A DNA stretch of 62,316 nucleotides from Chitinophaga pinensis. Lineage in GTDB: Bacteria; Bacteroidota; Bacteroidia; UKL13-3. The position numbers and the translations under genes were made by a program. This document shows positions 1 through 9,839 of this stretch, piece after piece. How positions within the stretch are numbered: position 1 is the stretch's first letter; each line of letters starts with the position of its first letter. The DNA lies in NCBI GenBank assembly GCA_945898275.1, contig CAMDHZ010000016.1, positions 1 to 62,316 on the forward strand. The letters are read 5' to 3'. Under the pieces are notes generated by a model. The model searched no databases. It worked only from the letters and a program-made list of their open reading frames with translations, and was not told the DNA's origin.

Positions 1-2634
1 AGTTACTTTGAAGATACCAGTATTTAATTTACCTACTTTTAAGCTAAATGCTTTTCCAACACCTGCATTGTTGTAAGGAGTAACTTTAACAGTACCAGCA
101 GTAAAGTTAGAATCGAAAACCATACCTACGTTGTTTGCGCTTGTTAAGAAAAATGCTAATTTGTTAGTTTTGTAATCAGTTTGTGCGTTTGTTCCAACTC
201 TTGAGATTCTTCCCATTCCTACACCAGCCTTAGTGCTTGTTGGAGCATCGAATCTGTAACCTAAGATGTTTGAAGCAGCAGGAGCTACAACTGTAAAATC
301 AACTTCTGAAGTAAAACCATTATCTACAGAGATTGGACATGTATTTAAAGGCAATGGATATCCTGAAATAACTGCATTATTACTTAATGCAGTTGTAGGG
401 TTTGATGATATGATGAATTCAGTGCTGCTTATAACTTTAGTAACAATAGTACCTGCTTTTAAAACACCTGTACCACCTGTTACAACTACTAACATACCTT
501 CTTTTAAACCTGTAGTTGAACCAACTGTTACAACAGTTAATGTTCCAGCAGGAGCACCAGTAGCGCCAGCAGCAGATGTATAAACAGTAGAAGTACCTTG
601 AGGGAAGTAGTATGCTTTTAAAACAACACCAGCAACGATACTCGTTGTGATATTACCTTTCAATCTGAATTGAGTTGCACTTAATATTGAATCAACTGTA
701 TTACTGGATCCGAAAGCACCAGCACCAGTTCCAGGAATAATTTTAACTACTGCACCTAATCTTAGGCCTGCAGTGTTAGCAACTGTAACGATTCTTTGAG
801 AAGATGCAGATGCAGAAGTAGTTGAAGTCCAGAAACCATCAGCTAAATTATTATTTGCATTAGATGTTAACGCAAGAATAGAAAAATTAGGTTTAGTTTT
901 TGCGATACGAACTGAATCTTTGGTAGATAATGTTAAAGAAGCATTATTACTTGCTTGGCAATAGATGAATGCTGGTTTAGCAATTGTAGTAGCAAACTTA
1001 GCTGGGTCATTAAAATTAACAGTTAAAGAGGTTGTACCTTGACCACTAACAATAGAAACACCAGTTGGAACTGTCCAAGTATAAACATCAGCATTAGCGA
1101 TAGAACCTACAGTTAATACAACCGCTGTTGCAGAAGAAATATTTCCAATTTCAATAGTGTCTTGGTTAATGTTAACAGCTCCTAAACCAATTCTAGTGCG
1201 AGGCTCGATGAATGCATCTGTAAAGTTTGCACCTGAAGCCAACGGAGAACTTACACCTGGACGGTAATCCATGTCAAAATTACTTTGAGTCATATTTTCA
1301 GCAAATAAACCATTTGAGTTATAACCAAAGTCTGTATTATTCCATGCATCAAACAAAGAATCCAATTTTGTTGCTGATATTGTACCAATTAACGCAGTAT
1401 ATCTGCTGTTAGTTTGAATAGGTCTTCTTGAAGCTGACCCAATTCCACCACTTTTATTTTTTATAGTTGCAAAAACGTTGTAACGGCAAGCAGCGCTAGC
1501 ACCTGAAGGATCAGTAGCAAGTGAGTTTTCTGCAGTACGATCTCCATCAAAATGCAAGCCAATAGGAAAATCTGTAAATACAGAGTTATATACTCTTAAG
1601 TTTGAAGCTCTGCGAATACGCAATGCTCTTTGAAATTTAGAACTAATAGAAATAGTTGTATCGTTTCTATATGGACCTACTAAAGTTATGTTAGAAAAAA
1701 TAGCATTTGTTCTAGGGGTAACACTATTTGAAGATCCATCAGGATCGTTATCTGACTCAAAACCTTCAGAAGTTGAGTTATTTGATGGGTCAAAATAAGT
1801 TTTATTTCTAATTACTAACGCAAATTGAACAGTTCCACTAAATCCAAAGTCAGTATCCATATCATCATCCAAATTTTGGTAAGAAACTAAATGTGTACAA
1901 TTTACTGTACCACCAAACCACTCGAATGCATCATCATTAACAAATGAAGTTTGTACGTGGTCAATTCTAGTTTTACGACCAACACCACCCATAGTTAAAC
2001 CGTTGATTTCTTTATCTGGAGAGAATATGTAACCACCAAACTCAATTCTGCAATAAGCAAAAGAACCTGAATTATCTTCATCATCTGTTCCTCCAAATTC
2101 ATTATCTGAAGAAGCAGCTAAACCTTCGATATTTGAAACGCCACCGACAGCGTTGATTTTTGCTTTACCTAAGATTATTACACCACCCCAATCACCTAAG
2201 TTTCTTTGTCCATCAGCTTTTGAAGAAGTAAAAACAATTGGGTTAGTAGAAGTTCCAACAGCATTAATTTTACCACCTCTTGATACAATCAAACATGAAT
2301 TTGAAACGTTCGAATTACCTCTGATAACACATCCAGGTTGAATGGTTAATGTGAAACCGTTTTTAACATAAATTGGGCCATTTAATTGATAAACCTTACT
2401 GGCTAACCAAGTTGTGTTTTTAGTAATAGAAGTAGAAACTTGAATTACTCCTCTAGCAGTTTGAATGGAATCATACTTAACCGCATTTGGAGAAAAATTT
2501 GTCCAGCCATCAGTCCATCTAGCTGCATTAGGTTCGAACGCACCCCTGTAGGTAACAGGCTGTAATGTGCGTGTTTGCGCAAATACTAACACCGTTAGCA
2601 TAAGTGCAAATAATAAAGTTGAGATTTTTTTCAT
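1..2634 (-). CDS. Secreted beta-helix-like surface protein, C-terminus outside window (partial)
   Basis: An open frame runs without a stop from ATG at 2634 to the first base of the window (878 codons visible), so the C-terminus is missing. Residues 1-20 form a clear signal peptide ending in a VFAQ-type site. Residues of about 80-330 carry short repeated strands with phrases such as IQPGCVIRG, GDWGGVIILGKA, NDDAFEWFGGTVN and a very acidic LDDDMDTDFGFSG, which suggest a right-handed parallel beta-helix. The later part is Thr/Ala/Gly/Val-rich and resembles beta-sandwich surface repeats. Such proteins in Bacteroidota usually end in a T9SS sorting domain, but that part is not in the window. It follows a TonB-dependent receptor gene on the same strand, 99 bp downstream, which suggests a receptor/surface-protein pair. 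Specific ligand unknown. The plus-strand frames inside it are shadows. Confidence 0.85.
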   Translation of the reverse strand, partial: MKKISTLLFALMLTVLVFAQTRTLQPVTYRGAFEPNAARWTDGWTNFSPNAVKYDSIQTARGVIQVSTSITKNTTWLASKVYQLNGPIYVKNGFTLTIQPGCVIRGNSNVSNSCLIVSRGGKINAVGTSTNPIVFTSSKADGQRNLGDWGGVIILGKAKINAVGGVSNIEGLAASSDNEFGGTDDEDNSGSFAYCRIEFGGYIFSPDKEINGLTMGGVGRKTRIDHVQTSFVNDDAFEWFGGTVNCTHLVSYQNLDDDMDTDFGFSGTVQFALVIRNKTYFDPSNNSTSEGFESDNDPDGSSNSVTPRTNAIFSNITLVGPYRNDTTISISSKFQRALRIRRASNLRVYNSVFTDFPIGLHFDGDRTAENSLATDPSGASAACRYNVFATIKNKSGGIGSASRRPIQTNSRYTALIGTISATKLDSLFDAWNNTDFGYNSNGLFAENMTQSNFDMDYRPGVSSPLASGANFTDAFIEPRTRIGLGAVNINQDTIEIGNISSATAVVLTVGSIANADVYTWTVPTGVSIVSGQGTTSLTVNFNDPAKFATTIAKPAFIYCQASNNASLTLSTKDSVRIAKTKPNFSILALTSNANNNLADGFWTSTTSASASSQRIVTVANTAGLRLGAVVKIIPGTGAGAFGSSNTVDSILSATQFRLKGNITTSIVAGVVLKAYYFPQGTSTVYTSAAGATGAPAGTLTVVTVGSTTGLKEGMLVVVTGGTGVLKAGTIVTKVISSTEFIISSNPTTALSNNAVISGYPLPLNTCPISVDNGFTSEVDFTVVAPAASNILGYRFDAPTSTKAGVGMGRISRVGTNAQTDYKTNKLAFFLTSANNVGMVFDSNFTAGTVKVTPYNNAGVGKAFSLKVGKLNTGIFKVT

Positions 2635-2698
2635 TTTTTTTATTTAAATGTACTTCAAATAAAAGCCTCCAAGATTACCTCTAAAAAAGATTGAAGTT

Positions 2699-2714
2699 AA
2701 CTTAAATTTAAGTT
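2699..2714. repeat. 16-bp perfect palindrome between receptor and surface-protein genes
   Basis: AACTTAAATTTAAGTT is its own reverse complement. It lies in the 99-bp gap between the TonB-receptor stop (2734) and the surface-protein start (2634). It could be an operator, or a weak stem in the transcript that separates expression of the two genes. It contains only A/T except two C and two G, so some of the symmetry could be chance. Confidence 0.35.
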
Positions 2715-2733
2715 TAGGTTAAGGAACTACTTA

Positions 2734-5577
2734 TTAGAATTTAAAAGTAGCGCTTATCGAAATCTCATTTCCAAAATTTCTAGAAATGATAATATAATCT
2801 TTATCAGCATTATATTTCTGATTTTTATCCATATCATTATAGAATACCTGATCTTGAATCAATAAGTCTTTTATATTAAGTCGAACATCCAATCTATTCT
2901 TGAAAAAGTTTTTACCAATTTGCAAATCGATAACTGTTCTGCCTTTTTCCCATAAGTCTGGTTCAATAACATTACCTACAATTGAAATTCTATCGCCTAC
3001 TCTGTTTGCACTTAAAGTTGCTGATATACCAGATTTAAAATCTTGGAATTGAATCCCAGCATTGAATACATAATTTGATTGCCCTTGAAGTCTTCTATCA
3101 GCCTCTATTGCTTTGTTTTTTTCAGATAGAATTACCCTTGAATTTATTATTGCTAGGTTAGAGTATACAGTTAAATAATCTAACCAAGATATAGTGTCTT
3201 TATTGAAAAAGCTTGAAAGGAGTGCTCTAAATTCAAACTCAACTCCATAGTTTTCTGCATTTTCTGCATTTACATAAGTAACTTCTCTAGCTGCGTTTGG
3301 ATTGCTTCTTTGTTCAATTGGGTTGATAAAACTCTTGTAAAATACACTTCCAGATAAAATCTGATTTTTCCCCGGAAACAATTCGTATCTTAAATCTAAA
3401 TTATGGATAACACACCTTTGAATTGTATCATTTCCTGAATAGGTAAACCTATTTGTAAAATCATAAAATACAAATGGCGCAAGTTCTCTAAACTCAGGTC
3501 GATTCAAGGTTTTTGAATAAGAGAACCTTAAATTTTGCTTTTCATTTAAGGATTGAATGATGTTTAAAGATGGTAAATAATCTACAACCAAAGTATTTAC
3601 ATCTACAGGAGATCTATCATCTCTTGTCGATTGCAAATTCATATAAAAGGATTCCAACCTTAACCCGTAAATCGCCCTAAACATATTTCCAACTTTAGTA
3701 TCAACCATCAAATACCTTGCATAGGTAAATGAAGAAGCATCATACTTATCATATGGATTTACTATTTGTTCTAACATAAAACCACCTTTCCCATTTGGCT
3801 GAATTCCCATATTAGAGGGGTCAAATATTTGATGGTCATCAAGTATTAACAATGAATCATCAAATTCAATTCCACCACCTGCCTGTTGAATTTTAGCAAA
3901 ATTCATTTTACGAGCCCTAAAGTCACGCTCACGTTTTTGAATAGAAAATCCGAATTTAATTGCATTTTTAAAACGTTTACTAAAATCAATGTTTTCTGAA
4001 ATATCTATTTGGGCGCTTCTTATATTTTCATTGTTTGTGGTGTTCAAAAATGTACCGCCAGTGGAGGGTGAAAAATCGGCATTCGTTGCAATATTGGCAA
4101 TACTTGGTTGGCCCTCAACTTGGGAGTAAAGCAAGCGCCTCATACCTGGCATCAATCTTTGCACGTAACTATTAGAAACAACCCAATTGAGTTTAGTCTT
4201 TGTAGTTGTAAAATAATGGTCGCCTTGTACTTGGTTCGAAAAGATTTCATTAGAAGTAAACCAATATAAGTTACTTTTAGTATTCAAAGGTTCTAATTGG
4301 TTCAAATTAAAACCGCCAATCCTTGTTACTACTCTATTTTCTGTATTTATACTATAAATGTTTTTGAAACTAATGGTAGATTTATTATTTGGTTTAAAAG
4401 AAAAGTTTAACATACTGCCACCTAAAATTCTATCAACATAATTATCATCACTTAAGTCAGTTTGAAGTTGAAAATTTGCCGCCTCATCAAAGTCAAATAA
4501 TCTTTGATTAAACTTTGTTGGAGAATTACTATAAGTTAAAGAAAACAAGAATCCAAATTTATCAATCTCTTTTTTCTTAAACACCCTACCCATTGTGAAT
4601 TGCAAACTACCTGAAGGTAAAAATTTTTTATTATTAAATGTTCCCCAATCATTGGGCATTTTTTTTGCTAATTCCGCCTTTTCATCCCTAGATGCGGGCC
4701 ATTCATTTAATCCTGGTAATCCATCTGGAACACTCCTAGTGCCATCATCATATCCCAACCAATCCCATTTTCCTCCCTTATAAGTGGTTTTGTCTTTGAA
4801 AGTTGTTAAGGTGTTGTAACCTAAACTGATATTTATAGAATTAAAGTTTTCATCTGGAATTCCTTTAGTATTTACACTGATTATCCCTCCACCAAATTCT
4901 CCAGTTTGATCAGGTGTTGCCGTTTTATAGATAATTAGGTTTTCAAGCATGTTAGATGGAAAAATATCAAATGCAAATGCTTTCCTATCTGTTTCAGAAC
5001 TTGGAAGTGGGGCTGAATTAATGAAGGCACTGTTGTAGCGTTCATTCAATCCCCTAATAATGGCAAATTTATTATCCTGAATACTTGCTCCACTTATTCT
5101 TTTTATTACATCACTTGTTGCCTTATCTGGACTTTTTCTGATGGATTCAGAAGAAATACCATCACTCACTGATAACGCATTTTTTTGAAGAATTAACAAG
5201 GCACTTACATTCTCTTTCTTTGCTTTTGCTGTAATTTTAACTTCCTCCATCACATTTCTTTTCTCTCCAAGTACAAAGTTCAAAATAGTTATTTCACCTT
5301 TTTTAATTACCACATTTTCAGATTTACTTTCAAAACCAACATATCTACAGTTAATTTTATAGGGGCCAACAGGAATAGAATTGATAATATACTCACCATT
5401 AAAATCTGTTGACGCACCTTTAGTAGTTCCTTCAATTGAAACAATTGCACCAATTAATTCTTCCCCTTTATCTGAAACAACCTTTCCCTTAATTTTTCCT
5501 AGGTCCTGTGAGGTCACAGAAACTGGATTAATAAACAACCCAATTAATATGATTAAATTGATAATAGCGATTCTCAT
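2734..5577 (-). CDS. TonB-dependent outer-membrane receptor with carboxypeptidase-regulatory-like N-terminal domain
   Basis: A 947-residue protein of the size expected for a TonB-dependent transporter. Residues 1-24 are a signal peptide. Residues of about 27-110 form a CarboxypepD_reg-like beta-sandwich (GKIKGKVVSDKGEELIGA, then TTKGASTDFNGEY), typical of Bacteroidota receptors. The plug follows at about 130-240 (RKSPDKATSDVIKRISGAS, then IIRGLNERYNSAFINSAPLP). The rest is a beta-barrel that ends in phenylalanine (SISATFKF), as outer-membrane barrels do. It would import a ligand through the outer membrane using TonB/ExbBD energy. The substrate cannot be read from sequence, and no SusD partner follows; instead a beta-helix-like surface protein does. 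The start lies 28 bp from the stop of the WcaJ-type gene, so it may be read from the same transcript. Confidence 0.93.
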   Translation of the reverse strand: MRIAIINLIILIGLFINPVSVTSQDLGKIKGKVVSDKGEELIGAIVSIEGTTKGASTDFNGEYIINSIPVGPYKINCRYVGFESKSENVVIKKGEITILNFVLGEKRNVMEEVKITAKAKKENVSALLILQKNALSVSDGISSESIRKSPDKATSDVIKRISGASIQDNKFAIIRGLNERYNSAFINSAPLPSSETDRKAFAFDIFPSNMLENLIIYKTATPDQTGEFGGGIISVNTKGIPDENFNSINISLGYNTLTTFKDKTTYKGGKWDWLGYDDGTRSVPDGLPGLNEWPASRDEKAELAKKMPNDWGTFNNKKFLPSGSLQFTMGRVFKKKEIDKFGFLFSLTYSNSPTKFNQRLFDFDEAANFQLQTDLSDDNYVDRILGGSMLNFSFKPNNKSTISFKNIYSINTENRVVTRIGGFNLNQLEPLNTKSNLYWFTSNEIFSNQVQGDHYFTTTKTKLNWVVSNSYVQRLMPGMRRLLYSQVEGQPSIANIATNADFSPSTGGTFLNTTNNENIRSAQIDISENIDFSKRFKNAIKFGFSIQKRERDFRARKMNFAKIQQAGGGIEFDDSLLILDDHQIFDPSNMGIQPNGKGGFMLEQIVNPYDKYDASSFTYARYLMVDTKVGNMFRAIYGLRLESFYMNLQSTRDDRSPVDVNTLVVDYLPSLNIIQSLNEKQNLRFSYSKTLNRPEFRELAPFVFYDFTNRFTYSGNDTIQRCVIHNLDLRYELFPGKNQILSGSVFYKSFINPIEQRSNPNAAREVTYVNAENAENYGVEFEFRALLSSFFNKDTISWLDYLTVYSNLAIINSRVILSEKNKAIEADRRLQGQSNYVFNAGIQFQDFKSGISATLSANRVGDRISIVGNVIEPDLWEKGRTVIDLQIGKNFFKNRLDVRLNIKDLLIQDQVFYNDMDKNQKYNADKDYIIISRNFGNEISISATFKF

Positions 5578-5605
5578 TATTTATTTTATTGAGTATTTAT
5601 AATTT

Positions 5606-6994
5606 TTAATAAGCATTTTCGTCTCCCGAAATAGTCAGAATTATTGTTTTTATAACAATATCAAGGTCAACCCAAAGGTTCCAATTTCTAATATAATCTA
5701 AATCATATTGCACCCGTACTTCCATCAATCTTTTATCTAGATTTCCTCTTAAACCATTTATTTGAGCCCAACCGCTAATACCAGGTTTAATAAAATGTCT
5801 TTTAGTATAAGATTCAACAATCTCTTCATACTGACTCGTTTGGATTAGCATGTGTGGTCGTGGCCCAATAATGCTCATATCTCCCTTGAGTACATTTATA
5901 AATTGAGGTAATTCATCTAAATTTGTTTGTCTTAATATTCTACCTACTCTGGTAAAACGATGATCATTAGGAACAGCTTGCTGCGTGTCCGAAGTTGTGT
6001 TCAAACACATGGTTCTAAATTTGTAACAAACAAAAGGTTGGTTGTTTCTTCCAGTCCTTTTTTGTTTAAATAAAACGGGACCTCTCGAATCTAATTTTAT
6101 AATTAGTGCCATAATTGGCCAAAACCAAGAAAGAATGAATACAACGATTAATAAGCTTAAAATAATATCAAAGAGACGTTTTCTTATTCTATTGTCTAAT
6201 TCTTCTAGGGGAATTTTAATATTTTCAACCAATGGAATATCAGCTTCACTATTAATAACTATACCTTTTGAAGTCTGACTTGTAAAATCCTTTATAAACC
6301 TAAAACGAATAAAATACTTTTCAGATAAGGAAATAATGGCATTGATATCTGCATCATTTTCCAAATTTATAAAGGAGTAAATATTGCTTATATTAGCATC
6401 CTTGGCCTTTTCTATTGCTTTAATTAAATAAGCGAGTTTTGTTTCACCTTCTGTTTTTGGAAAATTCAATTTAAGCAATCTATATCCAGAATGCTCTGCC
6501 TCTAGAAAGCCTTGTAATTGGGTGATCAAAGGTTTTGTCCCAATTATAGTTACTCTTTTTCTGATGTGAATCAAATTATCTATCTTATTTAAATAGAAAG
6601 CAATTGCATATCTACTAAAGGGTAAATATGCCATCGAAATTATTGAGTAGTAACCAAAGAATAAATAATCAAAAAAAGCTAGCCCAAATAACTTGGAGAC
6701 TAGGATCAAAACTAAAATATGTACAAATAATTGATATACAGAATTTCTTAAATTATATGCGATTTTTAAATTTCCCTCATATGTTTTAAAATACATTGAA
6801 GGAATGAACCAAGTAAGGGATAAAATTAAATGAACTAAAGGAAGTGAAATTTCTTTTATTAATGAACTACTAGAAAAATCAAACATCCATAGCAATACCT
6901 CAAAAATTAGGTTAATACCTAAAAGATCCATCACCAAAATGGAGGACCTTAGGATGAGAATATACAGAGAATTTTTATGGAAACGTTTCCCCAT
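5606..6994 (-). CDS. Polyprenyl glycosylphosphotransferase (WcaJ-type initiating transferase)
   Basis: 462 residues. The first ~125 residues hold four hydrophobic segments, residues of about 140-250 form a cytoplasmic Rossmann-like CoA-binding-type domain (RVTIIGTKPLI), and residues from about 270 are the bacterial sugar transferase domain. That domain shows KRLFDIILSLL, then DSRGPVLFKQKRTGRN, YKFRTM, DELPQFINVLKGDMSIIGPR and PGISGWAQINGLRG, all hallmarks of the family. It transfers a sugar 1-phosphate, often glucose or galactose, from a nucleotide sugar to undecaprenyl phosphate at the inner membrane. This step starts synthesis of exopolysaccharide or capsule repeat units. It sits at the downstream flank of the glycosyltransferase cluster that it probably serves. 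Confidence 0.95.
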   Translation of the reverse strand: MGKRFHKNSLYILILRSSILVMDLLGINLIFEVLLWMFDFSSSSLIKEISLPLVHLILSLTWFIPSMYFKTYEGNLKIAYNLRNSVYQLFVHILVLILVSKLFGLAFFDYLFFGYYSIISMAYLPFSRYAIAFYLNKIDNLIHIRKRVTIIGTKPLITQLQGFLEAEHSGYRLLKLNFPKTEGETKLAYLIKAIEKAKDANISNIYSFINLENDADINAIISLSEKYFIRFRFIKDFTSQTSKGIVINSEADIPLVENIKIPLEELDNRIRKRLFDIILSLLIVVFILSWFWPIMALIIKLDSRGPVLFKQKRTGRNNQPFVCYKFRTMCLNTTSDTQQAVPNDHRFTRVGRILRQTNLDELPQFINVLKGDMSIIGPRPHMLIQTSQYEEIVESYTKRHFIKPGISGWAQINGLRGNLDKRLMEVRVQYDLDYIRNWNLWVDLDIVIKTIILTISGDENAY

Positions 6995-7115
6995 TTTTTT
7001 TACTATGGGGCAATGTTAAACTACTGTTTTAACGCTAAGATTTAAACTAATTAAACTTTATATTATCAGATTGTTAATATAAGATTACTCGATTTAGTAA
7101 ATTATTCAAATGAAG

Positions 7116-7751
7116 CTAGTTAACAATATGAACAATTCCAAAGCCAACCACAATTAAACCATCATTACTTGTTTTGACATTTTTTGAATTTGAAACCCTT
7201 CTGTCTGGAAGGTTAATTTCATAAGCAGTAACAATAATTTTATATTGAATATTTGCCCTTATGCCAAAAGTGTTTGAAAACCAATGATTAAAGCCAAATC
7301 CAGCGCCAATAGAAGGGTATGCCTTGCTTCCTCTTGTCCAAAATCCTAAATCCATTTCTATATATGGATCGAATTTGTTATCCTCTTTAACTATATAATT
7401 AAAGTTAAACTTTAAACCACCTTCAATTGAAAATAAGTCAACAGGCTTTTTAAGTGTTCTCCCATCTATTTGTTGGTTTAATGGATATAGGCTTGATCCT
7501 ACATTGATTAAAAATGCCTTTCCTTTATTTAATCTTTTTTCAGCACAAAAATTAAATGGACTAATATTCCACATGATTTTCTTTCCATTAAAATAACTTC
7601 TAAACTGCTCAGCATCCTCAATAACAATATTCACATTATAATTAAAGAGCCATGGATTTCCTTTATAAAAATCTTGAGCTTTCAAAATGTTTGAAAAAAG
7701 CACTAAAACACATAAAAAAACAAGATTTGAAGATTTTATTATTTTCGGCAT
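7116..7751 (-). CDS. Secreted outer-membrane beta-barrel-like protein
   Basis: 211 residues with an N-terminal signal peptide (hydrophobic stretch to about residue 25, ending LKAQDFYKG). The remainder is made of alternating polar/hydrophobic strands rich in Gly, Asn and aromatic residues (EGGLKFNFNYIV, PYIEMDLGFWTRG, GAGFGFNHWFSNTFGIRAN). This is the look of a small eight-stranded outer-membrane barrel of the OmpA/porin-like type. I see no peptidoglycan-binding domain. It lies between WcaJ and the WcaI-like transferase on the same strand. Its role in polysaccharide production is not evident; a structural or surface role is an inference. Confidence 0.6.
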   Translation of the reverse strand: MPKIIKSSNLVFLCVLVLFSNILKAQDFYKGNPWLFNYNVNIVIEDAEQFRSYFNGKKIMWNISPFNFCAEKRLNKGKAFLINVGSSLYPLNQQIDGRTLKKPVDLFSIEGGLKFNFNYIVKEDNKFDPYIEMDLGFWTRGSKAYPSIGAGFGFNHWFSNTFGIRANIQYKIIVTAYEINLPDRRVSNSKNVKTSNDGLIVVGFGIVHIVN

Positions 7752-7796
7752 TTAGCAAATTAATTAATAAGAAGTTAAATTTTTGGTGGTGTAATA

Positions 7797-9029
7797 TTAT
7801 TTTTTTGTCAATAATGTTTGATTGACCCAATTTTCTAAAATTTTCTCTTTGTTAAAGTTTGATATGGCAAATTCTCTTGAGTTCGCTTGAATTTTGCCGC
7901 TATCAGTCGAAATAATTTTGGTTAGTTCTTGATAAATAATAATTGGGTCTACCTCTGATATAACGTAACCTATCTCATTATCAATAAGCATTTTGCCCAT
8001 TTTATTAGTTTCAGGAACAAATGCAATACAAATTCCCCCGACACTCAATATTGAAACAAGTTTACTTGGAAAGAGATAATTACTTGTTTCATTGCGCTGG
8101 AATATTAAATGATAGTCTGCTAGGTTCAACCAAGTGTTTAATTCATTGGTTGGAACTAAATTGCGAGCAATAATATTCTTAATACCTTCCTTTTGAATAG
8201 TTTCCTTTAGTTGACTGTGATAAGGGCCATTGCCAGCCACAATAAACAAAATGCTATCATCTGTATTAAAATTTTTAGCGAAATTAAAAACTAACTCAAT
8301 ACCTTGTTTTTCTCCCACACTCCCAGAATACAAAAATATTTTCTTGTTTAGGGGAAAGCCATACATCTCTCGCAATTTGGTTTTCTCTACAATTGGATAG
8401 AGTAATTGTAAATTCGTCCAATTAGGTAAAAGCCCAACTTCAAACGTTGTCTTGGATTTTATTTCGCTAATCATGTTTGGATGAATTGAACTAATAAAAT
8501 TTGACTTACTTAATATAAATTTTTCAACTCTTAATAGACTGCGAATAAGCCATTCTTGCTTAATCATGTTTAAAGACTTAGCCGCTTCAATCTGAAGGTC
8601 TTGAATATGATAAAACAGCTTTCCTCCTGAAAGAACTTTAGCTATGTAGCCCAACAATCCTAAATGAAATGGGGGAGCGATACATATAATGAACTTAGGC
8701 TTTAATTTTATTGATAAGAAAATTACTTTGGGTAAAGCAAATGCGAAAAATGACAACTCCTGATAAATCCTGTTCAACCCTGTTGGTCTCTGAGGTACAT
8801 ATAATGGACATCTATGTACTTTTACTTTTGAACCAAAAACTACTTCCTTTTTATACCAATTATATTTTTTATCTAATTTCCAATATGGATAATATGGAAA
8901 TCCAGTTATTACTTCAATTTCCTTTCCTTGTTTTGAAAGCCATTCTACCATTTCTCCAGAATACTTGCCTATTCCAGTAGGTTCAGGAAAAAAATTTATG
9001 CCTATGAATAAAATATCCTTCCTCTTCAA
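7797..9029 (-). CDS. Glycosyltransferase family 4, WcaI-like
   Basis: 410 residues with the WcaI-type N-terminus: IGINFFPEPTGIGKYSGEMV, followed by VITGFPYYPYW and the HRCPLYVPQRPTGLNRI segment seen in colanic-acid WcaI relatives. The C-terminal half holds the GT-B nucleotide-sugar region (KIFLYSGSVGEKQGIELV, then SKLVSILSVGG). It probably adds a sugar to the lipid-linked repeat unit on the cytoplasmic side of the membrane. The start used here is TTG at 9029, overlapping the TGA of the upstream gene in a TTGA junction; no ATG fits the family N-terminus, so translation is probably coupled. Confidence 0.9.
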   Translation of the reverse strand: MKRKDILFIGINFFPEPTGIGKYSGEMVEWLSKQGKEIEVITGFPYYPYWKLDKKYNWYKKEVVFGSKVKVHRCPLYVPQRPTGLNRIYQELSFFAFALPKVIFLSIKLKPKFIICIAPPFHLGLLGYIAKVLSGGKLFYHIQDLQIEAAKSLNMIKQEWLIRSLLRVEKFILSKSNFISSIHPNMISEIKSKTTFEVGLLPNWTNLQLLYPIVEKTKLREMYGFPLNKKIFLYSGSVGEKQGIELVFNFAKNFNTDDSILFIVAGNGPYHSQLKETIQKEGIKNIIARNLVPTNELNTWLNLADYHLIFQRNETSNYLFPSKLVSILSVGGICIAFVPETNKMGKMLIDNEIGYVISEVDPIIIYQELTKIISTDSGKIQANSREFAISNFNKEKILENWVNQTLLTKK

Positions 9030-9838
9030 TTTTTTATTTTGTTAAATTCTTTTCTAATACTATTAAAATATTGAGCTTTAACCATTGCATATCTAAATCC
9101 ATTTATTCCATCCAAAATCCCAAGATAAACAAAGGTTGAACCTAGAAAGAAAATTGCCCCTGCAAATGGCGTTTTTAGAATTAGGTATTTCATTTTTTGT
9201 GAAAAGGTAAAATCCATTGCATTTTCTATCTTTTTAATATCATAAAATCTTTTTGCTTCCCATTTTGCATAAGCCAAATGTTTAGCCTTCCAATTTGAGG
9301 TATTAATGTTAACCCTATGTTCAATTTTGAATTTTAATTTATTAGTTTCACCTTTTAATATGGGATGCTCATGCACCTCCATATCTAAATGTGACCATGA
9401 TTCTTCATTAACTTGCTCATAAAGACCACTTCCAATTTTAAAAAGTGCAAGTTTCTTTAAAGGATATCCAAATTTTAAAACTTTATCTTCTATGTAAATT
9501 GTATATGGGATCCAATAGCCAATTATTGATTTGTTTTGAATGTTATTTCTAATTTCCTTTTTTACCTCACCAGTAAGTCTCTCATCGGCATCTAGAAATA
9601 ATATCCAATCTTCATTTTTGGCGTGGTTCAATAAATACCAATTTCGCTTTTTAGGAAATTTGCCATCCCAACTAAAATTCAATAATTCTGCTCCCCAATT
9701 CAATGCAATATTTTTGGTTTGATCCAAGCTATCAGAGTCAATTACCACAATTTTATCCGCAAAGCCCTTTCCAATAGAATTTAAACAATCCAAAAGATTG
9801 CTTTCTTCGTTTTTAACTGGTATTACAATAGTTAACAT
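9026..9838 (-). CDS. Glycosyltransferase family 2 (WaaE/KdtX-like)
   Basis: 270 residues, GT-A fold. MLTIVIPVKNEESNLLDCLN opens the protein, followed by KIVVIDSDSLDQT and the metal-binding region DWILFLDADERL near residue 85. The middle contains a YPLKKLALFK / VNEESWSHLDMEVHEHP block typical of the lipopolysaccharide-core GT2 group. A C-terminal hydrophobic segment near residues 220-245 suggests membrane association. Short genes of this type are often paired with a WcaF-like acetyltransferase, which lies immediately upstream with one base between them. Donor and acceptor sugars cannot be read from the sequence. Confidence 0.9.
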   Translation of the reverse strand: MLTIVIPVKNEESNLLDCLNSIGKGFADKIVVIDSDSLDQTKNIALNWGAELLNFSWDGKFPKKRNWYLLNHAKNEDWILFLDADERLTGEVKKEIRNNIQNKSIIGYWIPYTIYIEDKVLKFGYPLKKLALFKIGSGLYEQVNEESWSHLDMEVHEHPILKGETNKLKFKIEHRVNINTSNWKAKHLAYAKWEAKRFYDIKKIENAMDFTFSQKMKYLILKTPFAGAIFFLGSTFVYLGILDGINGFRYAMVKAQYFNSIRKEFNKIKN

Positions 9839-9839
9839 C

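Noticed and set aside
266-583. 105-residue plus-strand open frame, Val/Pro/Thr-rich
   Set aside because: It mirrors the real minus-strand surface-protein frame, which is open over the whole region.
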